A stretch of 46,564 nt of DNA from Frigididesulfovibrio sp031553235 (GCA_031553235.1 JAVBLS010000055.1:1-46564), one strand, 5' to 3'. Counted from the first letter of the stretch, positions 7,617 to 15,701 are shown. Notes: generated by a model from the letters alone, not told the origin. Numbers and translations are program-made.

Positions 7617-7705
7617 TCGCCTCAATTATGCGGCGTCGGCTCCTATGGCGGCGTCGACCCGCAAAACACTCCCCTTAAGGGCAAGGTTTTGTGAAGCATT
7701 TTGGC

Positions 7706-7733
7706 TTGATACATAAAAAATACCTGATATGCT
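7706..7733 (+). promoter_or_regulatory. Candidate sigma-70 promoter of the EamA gene
   Basis: TTGATA (7706-7711) and TATGCT (7728-7733) with a 16-base AT-rich spacer lie about 65 bases before the ATG at 7800, after the pyrD terminator. Confidence 0.5.
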
Positions 7734-7799
7734 TTCCGGTAAAAATGAGCGCCGTGTCGTCGGGCGCATCCTGCTGCGATCCTTGAGGAGGCTTTCGTC

Positions 7800-8687
7800 A
7801 TGTCCACCGCCACCCGTTACAGCTATGCCGGCCCGCTCGCGGCGATACTCTCGACCATACTCTGGGGTGGCGCCTACGTGGCCATGAAATTCGCGCTGCA
7901 AAGCTTTCACCCCATGACCATGATCTTCCTGCTTCTGGTCGTCTCTTCGACCACCTTTCTGGCCCTTGTGCCCGCTCTGCGCAACAAGCAGACATATACC
8001 AAGGGCGACTGGCGCATCTTTCTCGTGCTGGTGCTCTGCGAGCCCTGCCTGTATTTTATTTTCGAAGGCTATGCCCTGGACAACACCTCGGCCTCGCAGG
8101 CCGGCATGCTCAGCGCCACCCTACCCATTTTCGTGGGGGCTTTCGGTTATGCGCTGCTCAAGGAAAAACTCAGCCGCGCAGCCTGGGCGGGCTGCGTCGT
8201 GGCCATTTGCGGCGCCGTCTGGCTGAGCGCGGCGGCAGTTGCCGACGAGCACGCGCCCAATCCGCTGCTCGGCAACTTTCTGCAAATCTGCGGTATGGTC
8301 TTTGCCGCCCTGTACGCCATTTGCGTGCGCCGGCTCTCGCGCGGCTATACTCCCCTGTTCATCACCGCCGTGCAGGCCTGGGCCGGCCTGATTTTCTTTT
8401 CGTCGACCCTGTTCATTCCCGGCATGGGCCTGCCCGAGGGAGGAGCGACGCTTTTGTCCTGGCTGAGCATCGTCTATCTCGGCCTCGGCGTTTCCTTCGG
8501 CGCCTATTCCCTCTACGGCTTCAGCATCAGCCGCATGCCCGCGGCCAGGGCCGGCATGTTCATGAACCTCATTCCGGTCTTCACGCTGATCTTCGGCGTG
8601 CTCATTCTGGGCGAGCGCCTGACCTTCGCACAGTGCCTGGCATCCGCCCTGGTGCTCGGCGGCGTCGTCATCAGCCAACGCGAGTAG
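7800..8687 (+). CDS. EamA/DMT-family transporter
   Basis: The 295-aa product is an inner-membrane protein with about ten predicted helices arranged as two EamA repeats. Repeat one starts at GPLAAILSTILWGGAYVAMK and repeat two near LLGNFLQICGMVFAALYAI. The second repeat ends in the family motif LIPVFTLIFGVLILGERLT. DMT exporters move metabolites such as amino acids, nucleosides or sugars, and the substrate here cannot be told. Start ATG 7800 follows GAGGAGG. It is its own unit with a promoter at 7706. No functional tie to htpX downstream is evident. Confidence 0.88.
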   Translation: MSTATRYSYAGPLAAILSTILWGGAYVAMKFALQSFHPMTMIFLLLVVSSTTFLALVPALRNKQTYTKGDWRIFLVLVLCEPCLYFIFEGYALDNTSASQAGMLSATLPIFVGAFGYALLKEKLSRAAWAGCVVAICGAVWLSAAAVADEHAPNPLLGNFLQICGMVFAALYAICVRRLSRGYTPLFITAVQAWAGLIFFSSTLFIPGMGLPEGGATLLSWLSIVYLGLGVSFGAYSLYGFSISRMPAARAGMFMNLIPVFTLIFGVLILGERLTFAQCLASALVLGGVVISQRE

Positions 8688-8819
8688 GAGGCGGCGGCCT
8701 ACCAGGGGGCCGCTTTCGAAGCTCATTTGCGGCTGAAACCGCCCCGGGAAAACCCCCCCGGTTGCTTCCCGGACAAAGCGATCTTATACTCTGTGCGCAA
8801 CCTAGAGGAGTTTACGGCA

Positions 8820-9665
8820 ATGAGCAGCCAAATCAAAACGTTTTTTCTTCTGGCCCTTCTCAGCGGGCTGGTTCTTTTCATCGGTCGGGCCATGGGCGGC
8901 AACACCGGTCTGATCGTGGCCGGGATCTTTGCCTTGGCCATGAACATCGGCAGCTACTGGTATTCCGACAAAATCGTCCTCTCAGCCTACCGGGCCAAAG
9001 AGATTTCAGCCTCAGAAGCTCCGAGCCTGCACCAGACCGTCGAAGAATTGGCCAAGGCGGCCGGCATTCCCAAACCGCGCATTTACCTGCTTCCCGAAGC
9101 CGCGCCCAACGCCTTTGCCACCGGCCGCGACCCGCAGCACGCCGCCGTGGCCGTGACCGAAGGCCTGTTGCGCCTGATGTCGCCCTCGGAGATCAAAGGA
9201 GTGCTGGCTCACGAGATAGGACACGTGACCAACCGCGACATTTTGGTCCAGAGCATTGCCGGTGTGCTGGCCACAGTGGTTATGTTCGCGGCCAATATCC
9301 TGCAATGGACTGCCATTTTCGGCGGCGGCCGCGGTTCGGACGACCGCGGCGGCGGCTTGGCCGGCGGCCTGCTTCTGGCCCTGCTCGCGCCCATTGCCGC
9401 AAGCCTGATCCAGTTCGCCATCTCGCGCTCGCGCGAGTTTCTGGCCGACGCCACCGGCGCCCGCCTGGCCGGCTCGCCGCAGGGCCTGACCTCGGCCCTG
9501 CTCAAGCTGACCGAATACTCCCAGCGCGCGCCCATGCGGCACGGCAGCCCGGCCACAGCCCATATGTTCATCGTTAATCCTTTTGCGGGCGGCATGCGCA
9601 ACCTGTTCAGCACCCACCCGCCGGTGGAGGAACGGGTGCGCCGGCTGCGCGAAATGAACGCCTGA
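8820..9665 (+). CDS. htpX: Zinc metalloprotease HtpX
   Basis: HtpX is a membrane-bound M48 protease that degrades misfolded membrane proteins. The product is 281 aa with two N-terminal membrane helices (residues 7-45). The zinc site is HEIGH (H131, E132, H135), and the third ligand Glu lies in SRSREFLADATGARL. Another hydrophobic pair lies between them (GLLLALLAPIAASLIQFAI). ATG 8820 follows AGAGGAG, so the 31 extra in-frame codons upstream are probably untranslated. A glycine-rich loop (GGGRGSDDRGGGLAGG) between helices is family-typical. It appears monocistronic. Confidence 0.93.
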   Translation: MSSQIKTFFLLALLSGLVLFIGRAMGGNTGLIVAGIFALAMNIGSYWYSDKIVLSAYRAKEISASEAPSLHQTVEELAKAAGIPKPRIYLLPEAAPNAFATGRDPQHAAVAVTEGLLRLMSPSEIKGVLAHEIGHVTNRDILVQSIAGVLATVVMFAANILQWTAIFGGGRGSDDRGGGLAGGLLLALLAPIAASLIQFAISRSREFLADATGARLAGSPQGLTSALLKLTEYSQRAPMRHGSPATAHMFIVNPFAGGMRNLFSTHPPVEERVRRLREMNA

Positions 9666-9789
9666 CTCCCCCGGGCGCCGGCTGCGCGAAATCACCGGGC
9701 AACCACCGCTCGGGATGGACACTTGGTACGCATATGCCGACGTGCGCGACATGGATGCCTGCTTATGGAAGTCTGGTTGCGCTTTCCGC

Positions 9790-9805
9790 CGGCATGCTTC
9801 TTGCC
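9790..9805 (+). promoter_or_regulatory. Candidate sigma-54 (-24/-12) promoter of fliJ
   Basis: CGGCATGCTTCTTGCC has GG (9791-9792) and GC (9803-9804) separated by exactly ten bases, close to the TGGCACG-N4-TTGC consensus. It lies 46 bases before the fliJ ATG. Flagellar genes in deltaproteobacteria are often sigma-54 dependent. Confidence 0.45.
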
Positions 9806-9850
9806 TTATAACCGCTGTAGGGACAATAATCCGACACAGCGGGAGAGGGC

Positions 9851-10285
9851 ATGTTTTATTTTCGCCTGGAAAAGGTTCTGGAATATCGCAAACAGTTGGA
9901 GGACAAGGCCGCGCAGGCTCTGTCCGAAGCCCTGTTGCGCGTTGAGAAGATTCGCCGCGCCCTGGCCCGGGTTCAGGAAGAAACCCTGGAAAACCGGATC
10001 GCGCTGCTCTCCCCCCAAGCCGCCGAAGGCGCCTTTCGCCTGATGGTCATGGATTACCTCGAAGCTCTGCGCCGTGACGCAAAACGCCTTGCCGGTGAAC
10101 TGCGCCTGTGGGAAGAAGAAACCGACAGGCGCCGGGCCGTGGCCGTGGCCGCCTCGCGCGACCGCCGGCTTTTGGAAAAGCTCAAGGAAAAACAGGCCGA
10201 GCGCCATGCCCGGCAAGAACGAATAAATGAACAGCGGGTGTATGATGAAACGGCAACCCTCCGCTACACGCCTGTCGCCTTCTAG
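9851..10285 (+). CDS. fliJ: Flagellar export protein FliJ
   Basis: A 144-aa, almost entirely coiled-coil protein beginning FRLEKVLEYRKQLEDKAAQ, the standard FliJ opening. The rest is charged helix (ERHARQERINEQRVYDE near the end). FliJ is the cytosolic stalk of the flagellar type III export gate, activating FlhA and cycling chaperones. ATG 9851 is preceded by GAGAGGG. It overlaps the following MotE-like gene and lies behind a candidate sigma-54 promoter. No other flagellar gene is in the window, so these two are separated from the main flagellar cluster or form its edge. Confidence 0.85.
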   Translation: MFYFRLEKVLEYRKQLEDKAAQALSEALLRVEKIRRALARVQEETLENRIALLSPQAAEGAFRLMVMDYLEALRRDAKRLAGELRLWEEETDRRRAVAVAASRDRRLLEKLKEKQAERHARQERINEQRVYDETATLRYTPVAF

Positions 10286-10997
10286 GCTCTGCCGGCTGTT
10301 GCTCCTGGCCTTTGTCCTGAAGCTGGGCGTCTTTGGCTTTATGCTCTGGGATCCCCTCGGCACCGGACCGGAAACGGCCATGTCCGCCGAAGGCTCCGGC
10401 GCGCCGCCGGCCATGCCCGCCCAACCGGCCGGAGGTCTGCCCGACCCCCTGCCCGACGCCGGCATGAACGCGCCCCTGCCGGTCACGCCCGGGGTGGAAG
10501 GCGCGCCCGACGCGACCGGCGGCACCGCCGCCCCGCTGCCCGAAGCCCGGGTCTTGCCGCCCCTGACCACGGCCACGGCCGGCCCGGCCGACGCCGGCAA
10601 ACCCACGGCCGTTTCCCGGACCACCGACGTCAGCCGCGACGCCCTGCTGCTCAAGCAGGAAGAGCTGGCCCGCAAGGAGCAGCAACTGCGCTCGCTGGAA
10701 ACGGAACTCAATGACAAGCTCGAGCGCATGAAGCTGTTGGAAAACCGCCTGCGCCTGATGCTCAAGGACGCCGAAGAAACCAAAGACGCCAAGTTCCGCC
10801 ACCTGGTGGACGTGCTTTCCAACATGAAGGCCCGGCAGGCGGCCGCCGTTCTGGAGACCCTGGACCAGAAGATCGCCGTCAGGGTTTTGGCGGGTATGCG
10901 CGGCCGGCAGGCGGGCGAGATTCTCACCTACGTCCAGCCGGAAAAGGCCGCCCACCTGACCGAAGCTCTGGCCCGTATGCAGTTGCCCATGGAATAA
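10242..10997 (+). CDS. MotE-like flagellar motor chaperone (MgtE_N-type C-terminus)
   Basis: About 251 aa. One N-terminal membrane helix (LCRLLLLAFVLKLGVFGFML) is followed by a Pro/Ala/Gly-rich periplasmic linker (about residues 45-125). Then comes a coiled coil (LLKQEELARKEQQLRSLET...) and a C-terminal helical MgtE-intracellular-like domain (VLSNMKARQAAAVLETLDQK). This layout and its place after fliJ match MotE, which assists assembly of the stator protein MotC/MotB in other bacteria. The function is inferred. The start is uncertain: ATGs at 10227, 10242 and 10245 are in frame, and all overlap the end of fliJ by 41-59 bases. Confidence 0.75.
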   Translation: MMKRQPSATRLSPSRLCRLLLLAFVLKLGVFGFMLWDPLGTGPETAMSAEGSGAPPAMPAQPAGGLPDPLPDAGMNAPLPVTPGVEGAPDATGGTAAPLPEARVLPPLTTATAGPADAGKPTAVSRTTDVSRDALLLKQEELARKEQQLRSLETELNDKLERMKLLENRLRLMLKDAEETKDAKFRHLVDVLSNMKARQAAAVLETLDQKIAVRVLAGMRGRQAGEILTYVQPEKAAHLTEALARMQLPME

Positions 10998-11037
10998 TTG
11001 GAAAAGCCGTGGTGAGTGGTAATCGAAAGGAACTGCC

Positions 11038-11859
11038 ATGCCCGTCCTGCGCCTGACCGTGGCTTACCAGGGCAGCCGCTACACCGGTTGGCAACTGCAG
11101 GCGCACAAGAACGCGCCGCAGCCGGCGACCATCCAGGGCGAACTGGAACGCGCCGCCTCAAGCATTCTGAGGGTGAAACGCGCGGTCGTCGCCGGGGCCA
11201 GCCGCACCGACGCCGGGGTTCATGCCGAGGGCCAGGTCTGCGCCCTGGCCGTGCCCCAAGGCGCCGAGCGCATCGACTGGTTGCGCGCCCTAAACTCCCG
11301 CCTACCCGACGACATCCGGGTAATCGCGGCCGATTTCGCCCCCGAGGGCTTTGACCCGCGCCGGAGCGTGCGCTCCAAATGCTACTGCTACACCATCTGG
11401 GCCGCCCATGCCCGGCCCCTGCCCCGTCTGGCCCCTTTTGTCGGGGCCTTCCCGCCCCTGGACTTCGACCTGCTCGACGTCGCCCTGCCCCATTTTCTCG
11501 GCCTCCGGGACCGGGCCTGCCTACAAAACGCCGGCGCCCAGCCGGTGGAAAGCACCGTGCGCAGCATCTTTTCCCTGCGCCGCCTGCCCGGCCGGGCAGG
11601 CCCCCTGCTCTGCCCGCCCGAATGGCCCGTCCACGGCCTGTTTGTGGAGGGCGACGGCTTTCTCAAGCAGATGGTCCGGAACATGGTCGGCCTGCTGGTC
11701 TGGGTCGGCCTGGGAAAAATCCGCCCGGACGAGGTGCCGGACCTTTTGGCCCGGACCCGACGCGAAGACCTGCCCAGCCCCACGGCACCGGCCGCGGGCT
11801 TGACCCTCATGCGGATCGATTACTACGAGGCCGCGCCGAATACATCTTTTGTCCAATAG
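11038..11859 (+). CDS. truA: tRNA pseudouridine synthase A
   Basis: TruA isomerises U38-U40 in the anticodon arm of tRNAs. The product is 273 aa, the usual size. The N-terminus LRLTVAYQGSRYTGWQLQ is diagnostic, the catalytic D58 lies in SRTDAGVHA, and FLKQMVRNMVGLLVWVG forms the conserved C-terminal helix. ATG 11038 follows AAAGGA. The stop codon TAG (11857-11859) is the first three bases of a 117-bp MITE-like repeat, so the insertion probably supplied the present C-terminus (SFVQ). Confidence 0.94.
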   Translation: MPVLRLTVAYQGSRYTGWQLQAHKNAPQPATIQGELERAASSILRVKRAVVAGASRTDAGVHAEGQVCALAVPQGAERIDWLRALNSRLPDDIRVIAADFAPEGFDPRRSVRSKCYCYTIWAAHARPLPRLAPFVGAFPPLDFDLLDVALPHFLGLRDRACLQNAGAQPVESTVRSIFSLRRLPGRAGPLLCPPEWPVHGLFVEGDGFLKQMVRNMVGLLVWVGLGKIRPDEVPDLLARTRREDLPSPTAPAAGLTLMRIDYYEAAPNTSFVQ

Positions 11860-11973
11860 AGCAGTTTACGCTTCAAATAGTCGCTTAACGGCGGGCAAAG
11901 CCCGCCTACACCTATTTTACGGCAAGGATTTACCGACAAATCCTTGCGAGCATTTCAAGTGTGAAATGCTCTA
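11857..11973. repeat. 117-bp MITE-like repeat, copy B
   Basis: TAGAGCAGTTTACGC at the left and TGAAATGCTCTA at the right give short inverted termini, TAGAGCA, bounded by TA. Three internal stems are visible: GGCGGGC with GCCCGCC, CAAGGATTT with AAATCCTTG, and GAGCATTTCA with TGAAATGCTC. It is about 95% identical, in opposite orientation, to 19193-19309. It starts inside the truA stop codon. Confidence 0.85.
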
Positions 11974-11981
11974 GCCGTGTC

Positions 11982-12047
11982 AAGCGGGCCTTGCCGCTCC
12001 GGTCGAGGACCCGCAAAGTCCACGTCCCTGCGCGGCAAAGCCCGCTT
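11982..12047 (+). terminator. Long imperfect hairpin between truA and bfr
   Basis: AAGCGGGCCTTGCCGC (11982-11997) pairs with GCGGCAAAGCCCGCTT (12032-12047) with one mismatch, followed by TTCTC. It may terminate truA transcription past the inserted repeat. The remainder to 12150 holds no gene. Confidence 0.45.
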
Positions 12048-12150
12048 TTCTCGCCCTTGGGCCAAAATCCGTTATTTGGCGCGGCCTCGTCGGAATGCTG
12101 GGGCCGCTTGAGGCAAGCCACGGGCAAAAGGCGTATTTTGGAGACCGCCC

Positions 12151-12732
12151 TTAAACGGTGGTGCCGGTGTCGGCAGCGGGAGCTATGGCAAACCCCTTGG
12201 TGATACCACCGGTTTCCGAGGGGGTGCCGGCGATCTTCGAGAGGTAGCTGTCGCCGAGGTTTTTGATGTGCCCGGCCACGTTGTCGAAATAGTTCATGTG
12301 GGTTTGCTCTTCCTTGATGATCGTCTCAAAAAGGTTGGCGCTGATGTTGTCGCCGCTCTCCCGACAGAGCAGCAGGAAACGGTTGTACGCGTCGATGGTG
12401 TCGTCTTCCAGATTGGCATCAAAGGGAAAGACCACACGCACGTCCTGGCGTTTTTGCACCTCATCGGCCGGGGTGGCCGTGGGTTCGCCGCCCAGCTCCT
12501 TGATGCGCTCGGCGAACATTTCGGCGTGGCGCATCTCGTCGATGGCAATCAGTTTCATATTGGCGGCCAGTTGCCCGTAGTCCATATCATCCAGCGTGTA
12601 GTGCTGGTTCATATACTGGCCGATGGCATGAAGCTCCATGCCCCGGGCCGTATTCAAGGCCTCGATGACCTTTTTGCGCCGGGCTTCTTTGTCGGATTTG
12701 GGCGCGGCGTTTCTTTTGCTCGGTGTCGCCAT
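12151..12732 (-). CDS. bfr: Bacterioferritin (iron storage, haem-binding ferritin)
   Basis: The 193-aa four-helix ferritin has ferroxidase residues E33, E66, H69, E142 and H145 in ARGMELHAIGQY, IDEMRHAE and KEEQTHMNYF. M67 in IDEMRHAE matches the Met that ligates haem between subunits. The Desulfovibrio desulfuricans protein uses iron-coproporphyrin III there, but the cofactor cannot be read from sequence. It has a Lys/Arg-rich N-terminal extension and a C-terminal tail (AGTPSETGGITKGF) beyond the core. It stores and detoxifies Fe(II) and fits with the feo locus 20 kb away. The ATG follows GAGGTCTTATC. The gene is divergent from 12957. Confidence 0.92.
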   Translation of the reverse strand: MATPSKRNAAPKSDKEARRKKVIEALNTARGMELHAIGQYMNQHYTLDDMDYGQLAANMKLIAIDEMRHAEMFAERIKELGGEPTATPADEVQKRQDVRVVFPFDANLEDDTIDAYNRFLLLCRESGDNISANLFETIIKEEQTHMNYFDNVAGHIKNLGDSYLSKIAGTPSETGGITKGFAIAPAADTGTTV

Positions 12733-12956
12733 GATAAGACCTCCGAAATGGTTGAAGTGCCGGCAACAGGGCGGGCGTGGCCTCTGTCGCCATCCAATCT
12801 GATATGATGGTCCAACCTATCATTCTTGCCGATCATAAAAAAGTCCTTTCTGTCCAAATGCGGCTCTTAAGTCTTGCCCAACACGGGTCAAGGCGTTATT
12901 TTGTATTCAAAGGGACGCATCGGGCGTCCCATATGAATGCCATCAAGGAGACCGCC

Positions 12957-13415
12957 ATGCCCGCAAACTTTCGTATCCGGCTTTTTGCTCTCGCCCTGAT
13001 GTTGAACCTTGCCGTAGCGGCCCCGGCCGTTGCCGAGCAGGCCATAGCCCCGGCGGTGGAAAATGCCAAGGCCGACAGCCTGCCCGCCTTGCGCCTGAAA
13101 CACTGGAAGGCTTCCACCGAGGTCGAAAAAAATTCCTTTCTGTTCGGCTTTGTGACCATGCTGGATCTGGAAAAGGAATGGGGCGGCGCAAATCCCCTGC
13201 CCCTCAAGCAAAGCCTGACCAACGCCTGGGTGACGGGCCTGACCGGCGTTTCTGTGGGCCAGATGCGCAGGGCGGTGGATGATTATATACAGGAAAACCC
13301 CGACAAGACGGAGCGTCAGGTGGTCGAGGTGCTCTGGTTCCATTTTGTGCAGCCCAAGCTGAGCGAGCAGCAGAAAAAAGAACTCTCGGCCGCGCACAGG
13401 GCCAATAAGAAATAG
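12957..13415 (+). CDS. Secreted protein of unknown function, Rap1a/Tai-like
   Basis: 152 aa. A signal peptide at residues 1-25 (LFALALMLNLAVAAPAVAEQ) is followed by a helical mature part. LKHWKASTEVEKNSFLFGFV and the later Trp/His-rich VLWFHFVQPKL recall small periplasmic Rap1a/Tai-type helical proteins, but this is a weak, by-eye resemblance. ATG 12957 follows AAGGAG, and the longer in-frame frame from 12777 has no ribosome site. A small hairpin (GGGACGC with GCGTCCC, 12912-12930) lies in the leader. The glycine-zipper lipoprotein gene begins 42 bases downstream and is probably co-transcribed. Confidence 0.7.
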   Translation: MPANFRIRLFALALMLNLAVAAPAVAEQAIAPAVENAKADSLPALRLKHWKASTEVEKNSFLFGFVTMLDLEKEWGGANPLPLKQSLTNAWVTGLTGVSVGQMRRAVDDYIQENPDKTERQVVEVLWFHFVQPKLSEQQKKELSAAHRANKK

Positions 13416-13457
13416 ACCTAAACGGACCCAAACAGTTTTGATTCCGGAGGGACAGCC

Positions 13458-13691
13458 ATGAAATCGAGGATCATCGTTCTGGCCCTGCTCGCCGCTCTGT
13501 TGCTGCCGGCGGGCGCCTGCACCAATATGAACAAAACCCAGCAGGGCGCCTTGTCCGGCGGCGCTGTCGGCGCAGCGGCCGGCGCGGGCATCAGCGCTCT
13601 GGCCGGCGGCAGTTGGGGCGTGGGCGCGGCCGTCGGCGGCGTTCTCGGCGGTGTGGCCGGCAGCATTTACGGGCACAACCAGGGCAGATAG
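13458..13691 (+). CDS. Glycine-zipper lipoprotein
   Basis: 77 aa. A signal sequence ends in a lipobox-like PAGAC, so Cys21 may be lipidated. It is followed by a Gly/Ala-rich zipper (GGAVGAAAGAGISALAGGSWG and GGVLGGVAGS) with the GxxxG spacing of membrane-inserting OmpA-like or SlyB-type small lipoproteins. The role is probably outer-membrane structural, which is an inference. ATG 13458 follows GGAGGG. The stop codon TAG and next bases read TAGAGCA, the same heptamer that begins the MITE-like repeats. Convergent with the glycosyltransferase. Confidence 0.8.
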   Translation: MKSRIIVLALLAALLLPAGACTNMNKTQQGALSGGAVGAAAGAGISALAGGSWGVGAAVGGVLGGVAGSIYGHNQGR

Positions 13692-13712
13692 AGCAAATCG
13701 ACTGTGAAAAAT

Positions 13713-13764
13713 GGGTGTCGCCGCACGGAGAACGAAAGTTCTCTGCGCGACGACACCTTGGTTT
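13713..13764. terminator. Bidirectional hairpin between convergent genes
   Basis: GGTGTCG (13714-13720) pairs with CGACACC (13751-13757), and inside it GAGAAC (13728-13733) pairs with GTTCTC with a GAAA tetraloop. A TTTTT run follows on plus at 13761. It sits between the stops of convergent genes at 13691 and 13765, and its outer arm resembles the stop-abutting GGGTGYCG element. Confidence 0.65.
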
Positions 13765-14907
13765 TTACTTCAACCCGTCAAACCAGATATGTCGCAACAA
13801 CTCCCCCCGCCGGGCATTGGTCTGCCCGGCCGCTTTGGTCCGGTTGGCCGCGCGCATGGCCGCGCAACGCCCGGGGTTGTCGGCCAAGCGGCGCACGGCC
13901 GCGGCCAGGGCCGCCGGGCTTGAATCCCGGCTGTACACGGCGTTTTCATCGGCAACCAGAAAATCTTTGAGCGAGGGCATGGGCGTGGCCGCGATGGGCA
14001 GCCCCAGGCCCAGAGCCTCGTACATCTTCATGGGCGCGAGAAAATCCTCGGCCGTATGCAGGGGGATGATCATGATCGCGCCTGCGGGCAAGAGTTCACG
14101 AATGGTTTTCTGGGGCACCTGGCCGCACAGGGTTGTCCGGCCGGCAAGACCGGCCGCATCCAGCTTGCGGCGCAAAGCCTGCAGACGATCTGCCGGTTTG
14201 CCGCCGATCACGGTCAGACGAAAATCGTCGGGCAGCAGAGACAGAAGCTCCGGCAGGTTCATGACGCCCTTGCCGGCCTGCAGGGTGCCCACATAGCAAA
14301 GCTCTCGGCAGGGCGCTCCCGGCGCGGGCGCGGGCAACGGAAAAAACACCCGCTGGTTGAAGCCCAGGGGCAAGACCAGAGAGCGGGCGGGTTCGGGCAG
14401 CAACCCGGCCGCCTGATCGCGCAGAGCCCGGCAATTGAAGATGATCGCGTCGGCTTCGGCAAAGGCCCGGCGCTCCATGTCCAGAAAGCGTCTGCCTTCC
14501 GCGCCGCCCTTGAGCTGAGAGATTAGGTGATGGATCTCGAAAAATACCGGGGCACGCAGGCCCAGGGCTTTTTTCGCCTGCAGGGCCATAACCGCTTCTT
14601 TCAGGCTGGTGGCATGGAACACCGCCCCGGGCAGGCTCCCGGCGAGGGCCAGGCGGGCCCGAAACCACAGGCCGTAGAGGGGGCGGGAACGCAGGGGAAA
14701 GGCCACGGCCCGGGCCGCCTCTTGCCCTGAAAAGCCCAGGTTGCGAAAAAAGCCCGCCAGGTGCTCCCGCCCGGGGCCGAGAGCGCCGCCGGGGAAAAAA
14801 TCCACGTCCAGCCCCTGGTCCAGGGCTTCGCCCACAGTGGCGCAGGTGTGCACCGCATGGGCCGTGGTCGTGGGCAAAAACAGCCGCTGGGCGTAAACGA
14901 CATGCAT
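13765..14907 (-). CDS. Glycosyltransferase family 4
   Basis: A 380-aa GT-B retaining glycosyltransferase. The C-terminal nucleotide-sugar domain is clear: ELCYVGTLQAGKGVMNLPELL begins the second Rossmann fold, TLCGQVPQKTI follows, and the donor-binding EX7E-like block is EDFLAPMKMYEALGLGLPIAAT. The N-terminus MHVVYAQRLFLPTTTAHAVH is the acceptor-binding half. ATG 14905-14907 follows TTGAGG, and a TTG 12 bases upstream is a poorer start. It probably acts on cell-surface polysaccharide or a glycolipid. The sugar is unknown, and no pathway neighbours are present. Confidence 0.88.
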   Translation of the reverse strand: MHVVYAQRLFLPTTTAHAVHTCATVGEALDQGLDVDFFPGGALGPGREHLAGFFRNLGFSGQEAARAVAFPLRSRPLYGLWFRARLALAGSLPGAVFHATSLKEAVMALQAKKALGLRAPVFFEIHHLISQLKGGAEGRRFLDMERRAFAEADAIIFNCRALRDQAAGLLPEPARSLVLPLGFNQRVFFPLPAPAPGAPCRELCYVGTLQAGKGVMNLPELLSLLPDDFRLTVIGGKPADRLQALRRKLDAAGLAGRTTLCGQVPQKTIRELLPAGAIMIIPLHTAEDFLAPMKMYEALGLGLPIAATPMPSLKDFLVADENAVYSRDSSPAALAAAVRRLADNPGRCAAMRAANRTKAAGQTNARRGELLRHIWFDGLK

Positions 14908-15269
14908 ACTCAGCCTCAAAGCGCGGCGCGCGCCCTGTGCGGCACGCTACGGGCTTGTTCGAAAGTACGTCGGTGATATGGCCGAATTATCCTCGTACCT
15001 TACCCCGCCACAGCCGGGAAGGCAACAAAGCCGTCGACGAGCCCCTTGGCCGAGGCTCTCGGATGATGCGCCCGAAACACGGAGCGCGCCGGCCGTTCGT
15101 TGTCGGCTCCGAAAAGCTCCCTTTCCGGATCGGAAATAGTCGTTCAACATATGAGAATTCCCTTTCATTATAATCAGTATCAGGTACTTCCCCTTGCCCT
15201 TGCCCGATATCCGTGGCATAGGGAAAAAGCTTTTTGTACTCTTCAACCCGTTAGCCGGCAGGCCGTCAG
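14908..15269. other. Intergenic region, possible small minus-strand ORF
   Basis: No convincing gene. A 67-codon frame on minus (ATG 15148-15150 to stop at 14947) has an AAAGGG upstream and a TATAAT at 15167-15172 (minus), but its composition (Arg/Ser/Gly-rich) is unlike a folded protein and the -10 would leave almost no leader. I treat it as doubtful. An AT-rich patch at 15140-15185 may hold promoters. Confidence 0.3.
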
Positions 15270-15560
15270 ATGAGTGGCGATCAAAAATTGGTAACCGTGT
15301 CGGGCTGGGTGACGCCCGCGTCGGGAAGTGAAGGAGCCCGGGTGGCCGTCGCACCCGATTCCGGGCAAGATTACTTGGTGTTGCACCGTGGCGCGGGCGT
15401 TGACCTGCTCGGCCACATCAGTGCCAGGGTCGAGGTTATCGGCGTGGTGGTATCCGCCCCGCAGCCGCCGGAACAGAACCCGGAAGAGGCGGCCGTGCCG
15501 CCATATCTGATGGTTCGCCGCTACCGCGTCCTTGACGACGACTGGGAAGAGGAAACTTAA
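15270..15560 (+). CDS. Small protein of unknown function, OB-fold-like
   Basis: 96 aa, soluble, with no signal peptide. The pattern LVTVSGWVTP, then YLVLHRGAGVDLLGHISARVEVIGVVV, then YLMVRRYRVLDDDWEEE alternates hydrophobic and polar residues as in a five-stranded OB-like barrel. This is a structural guess. It ends in an acidic tail. The ribosome site is weak. The TAA stop runs directly into the GGGTGCCGCC hairpin. It probably forms its own unit, since mlaE begins 141 bases later. Confidence 0.65.
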   Translation: MSGDQKLVTVSGWVTPASGSEGARVAVAPDSGQDYLVLHRGAGVDLLGHISARVEVIGVVVSAPQPPEQNPEEAAVPPYLMVRRYRVLDDDWEEET

Positions 15561-15597
15561 GGGTGCCGCCACGAGGAGAGCCCTCGTGGTGCCCCCG
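15561..15597. repeat. Stop-codon-abutting GGGTGCCGCCACGAGG hairpin
   Basis: GGGTGCCGCCACGAGG (15561-15576) pairs with CCCTCGTGG...TGCCCCC (about 15581-15596) around AGAG, starting at the base after the TAA. There is no T tail. The motif matches that after the U32 gene and after pyrD. A diverged TTTCAC/GTGAAACTGCTC palindrome lies 20-40 bases further on. Confidence 0.6.
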
Positions 15598-15701
15598 GGA
15601 ACAAAGTGTTGCATGGGCAATTTCACAGTGAAACTGCTCCAGGGGATTTCTTTCCCAAAGCGTTTTACGACCGGTAAGCCGTACTTTTTCGGACAAGCGT
15701 G

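Noticed and set aside
14947..15150. 67-aa minus-strand ORF with TATAAT upstream
   Set aside because: The -10 box is too close to the start, no -35 is seen and the composition is unlike a protein. It is kept only as a note in the region entry.
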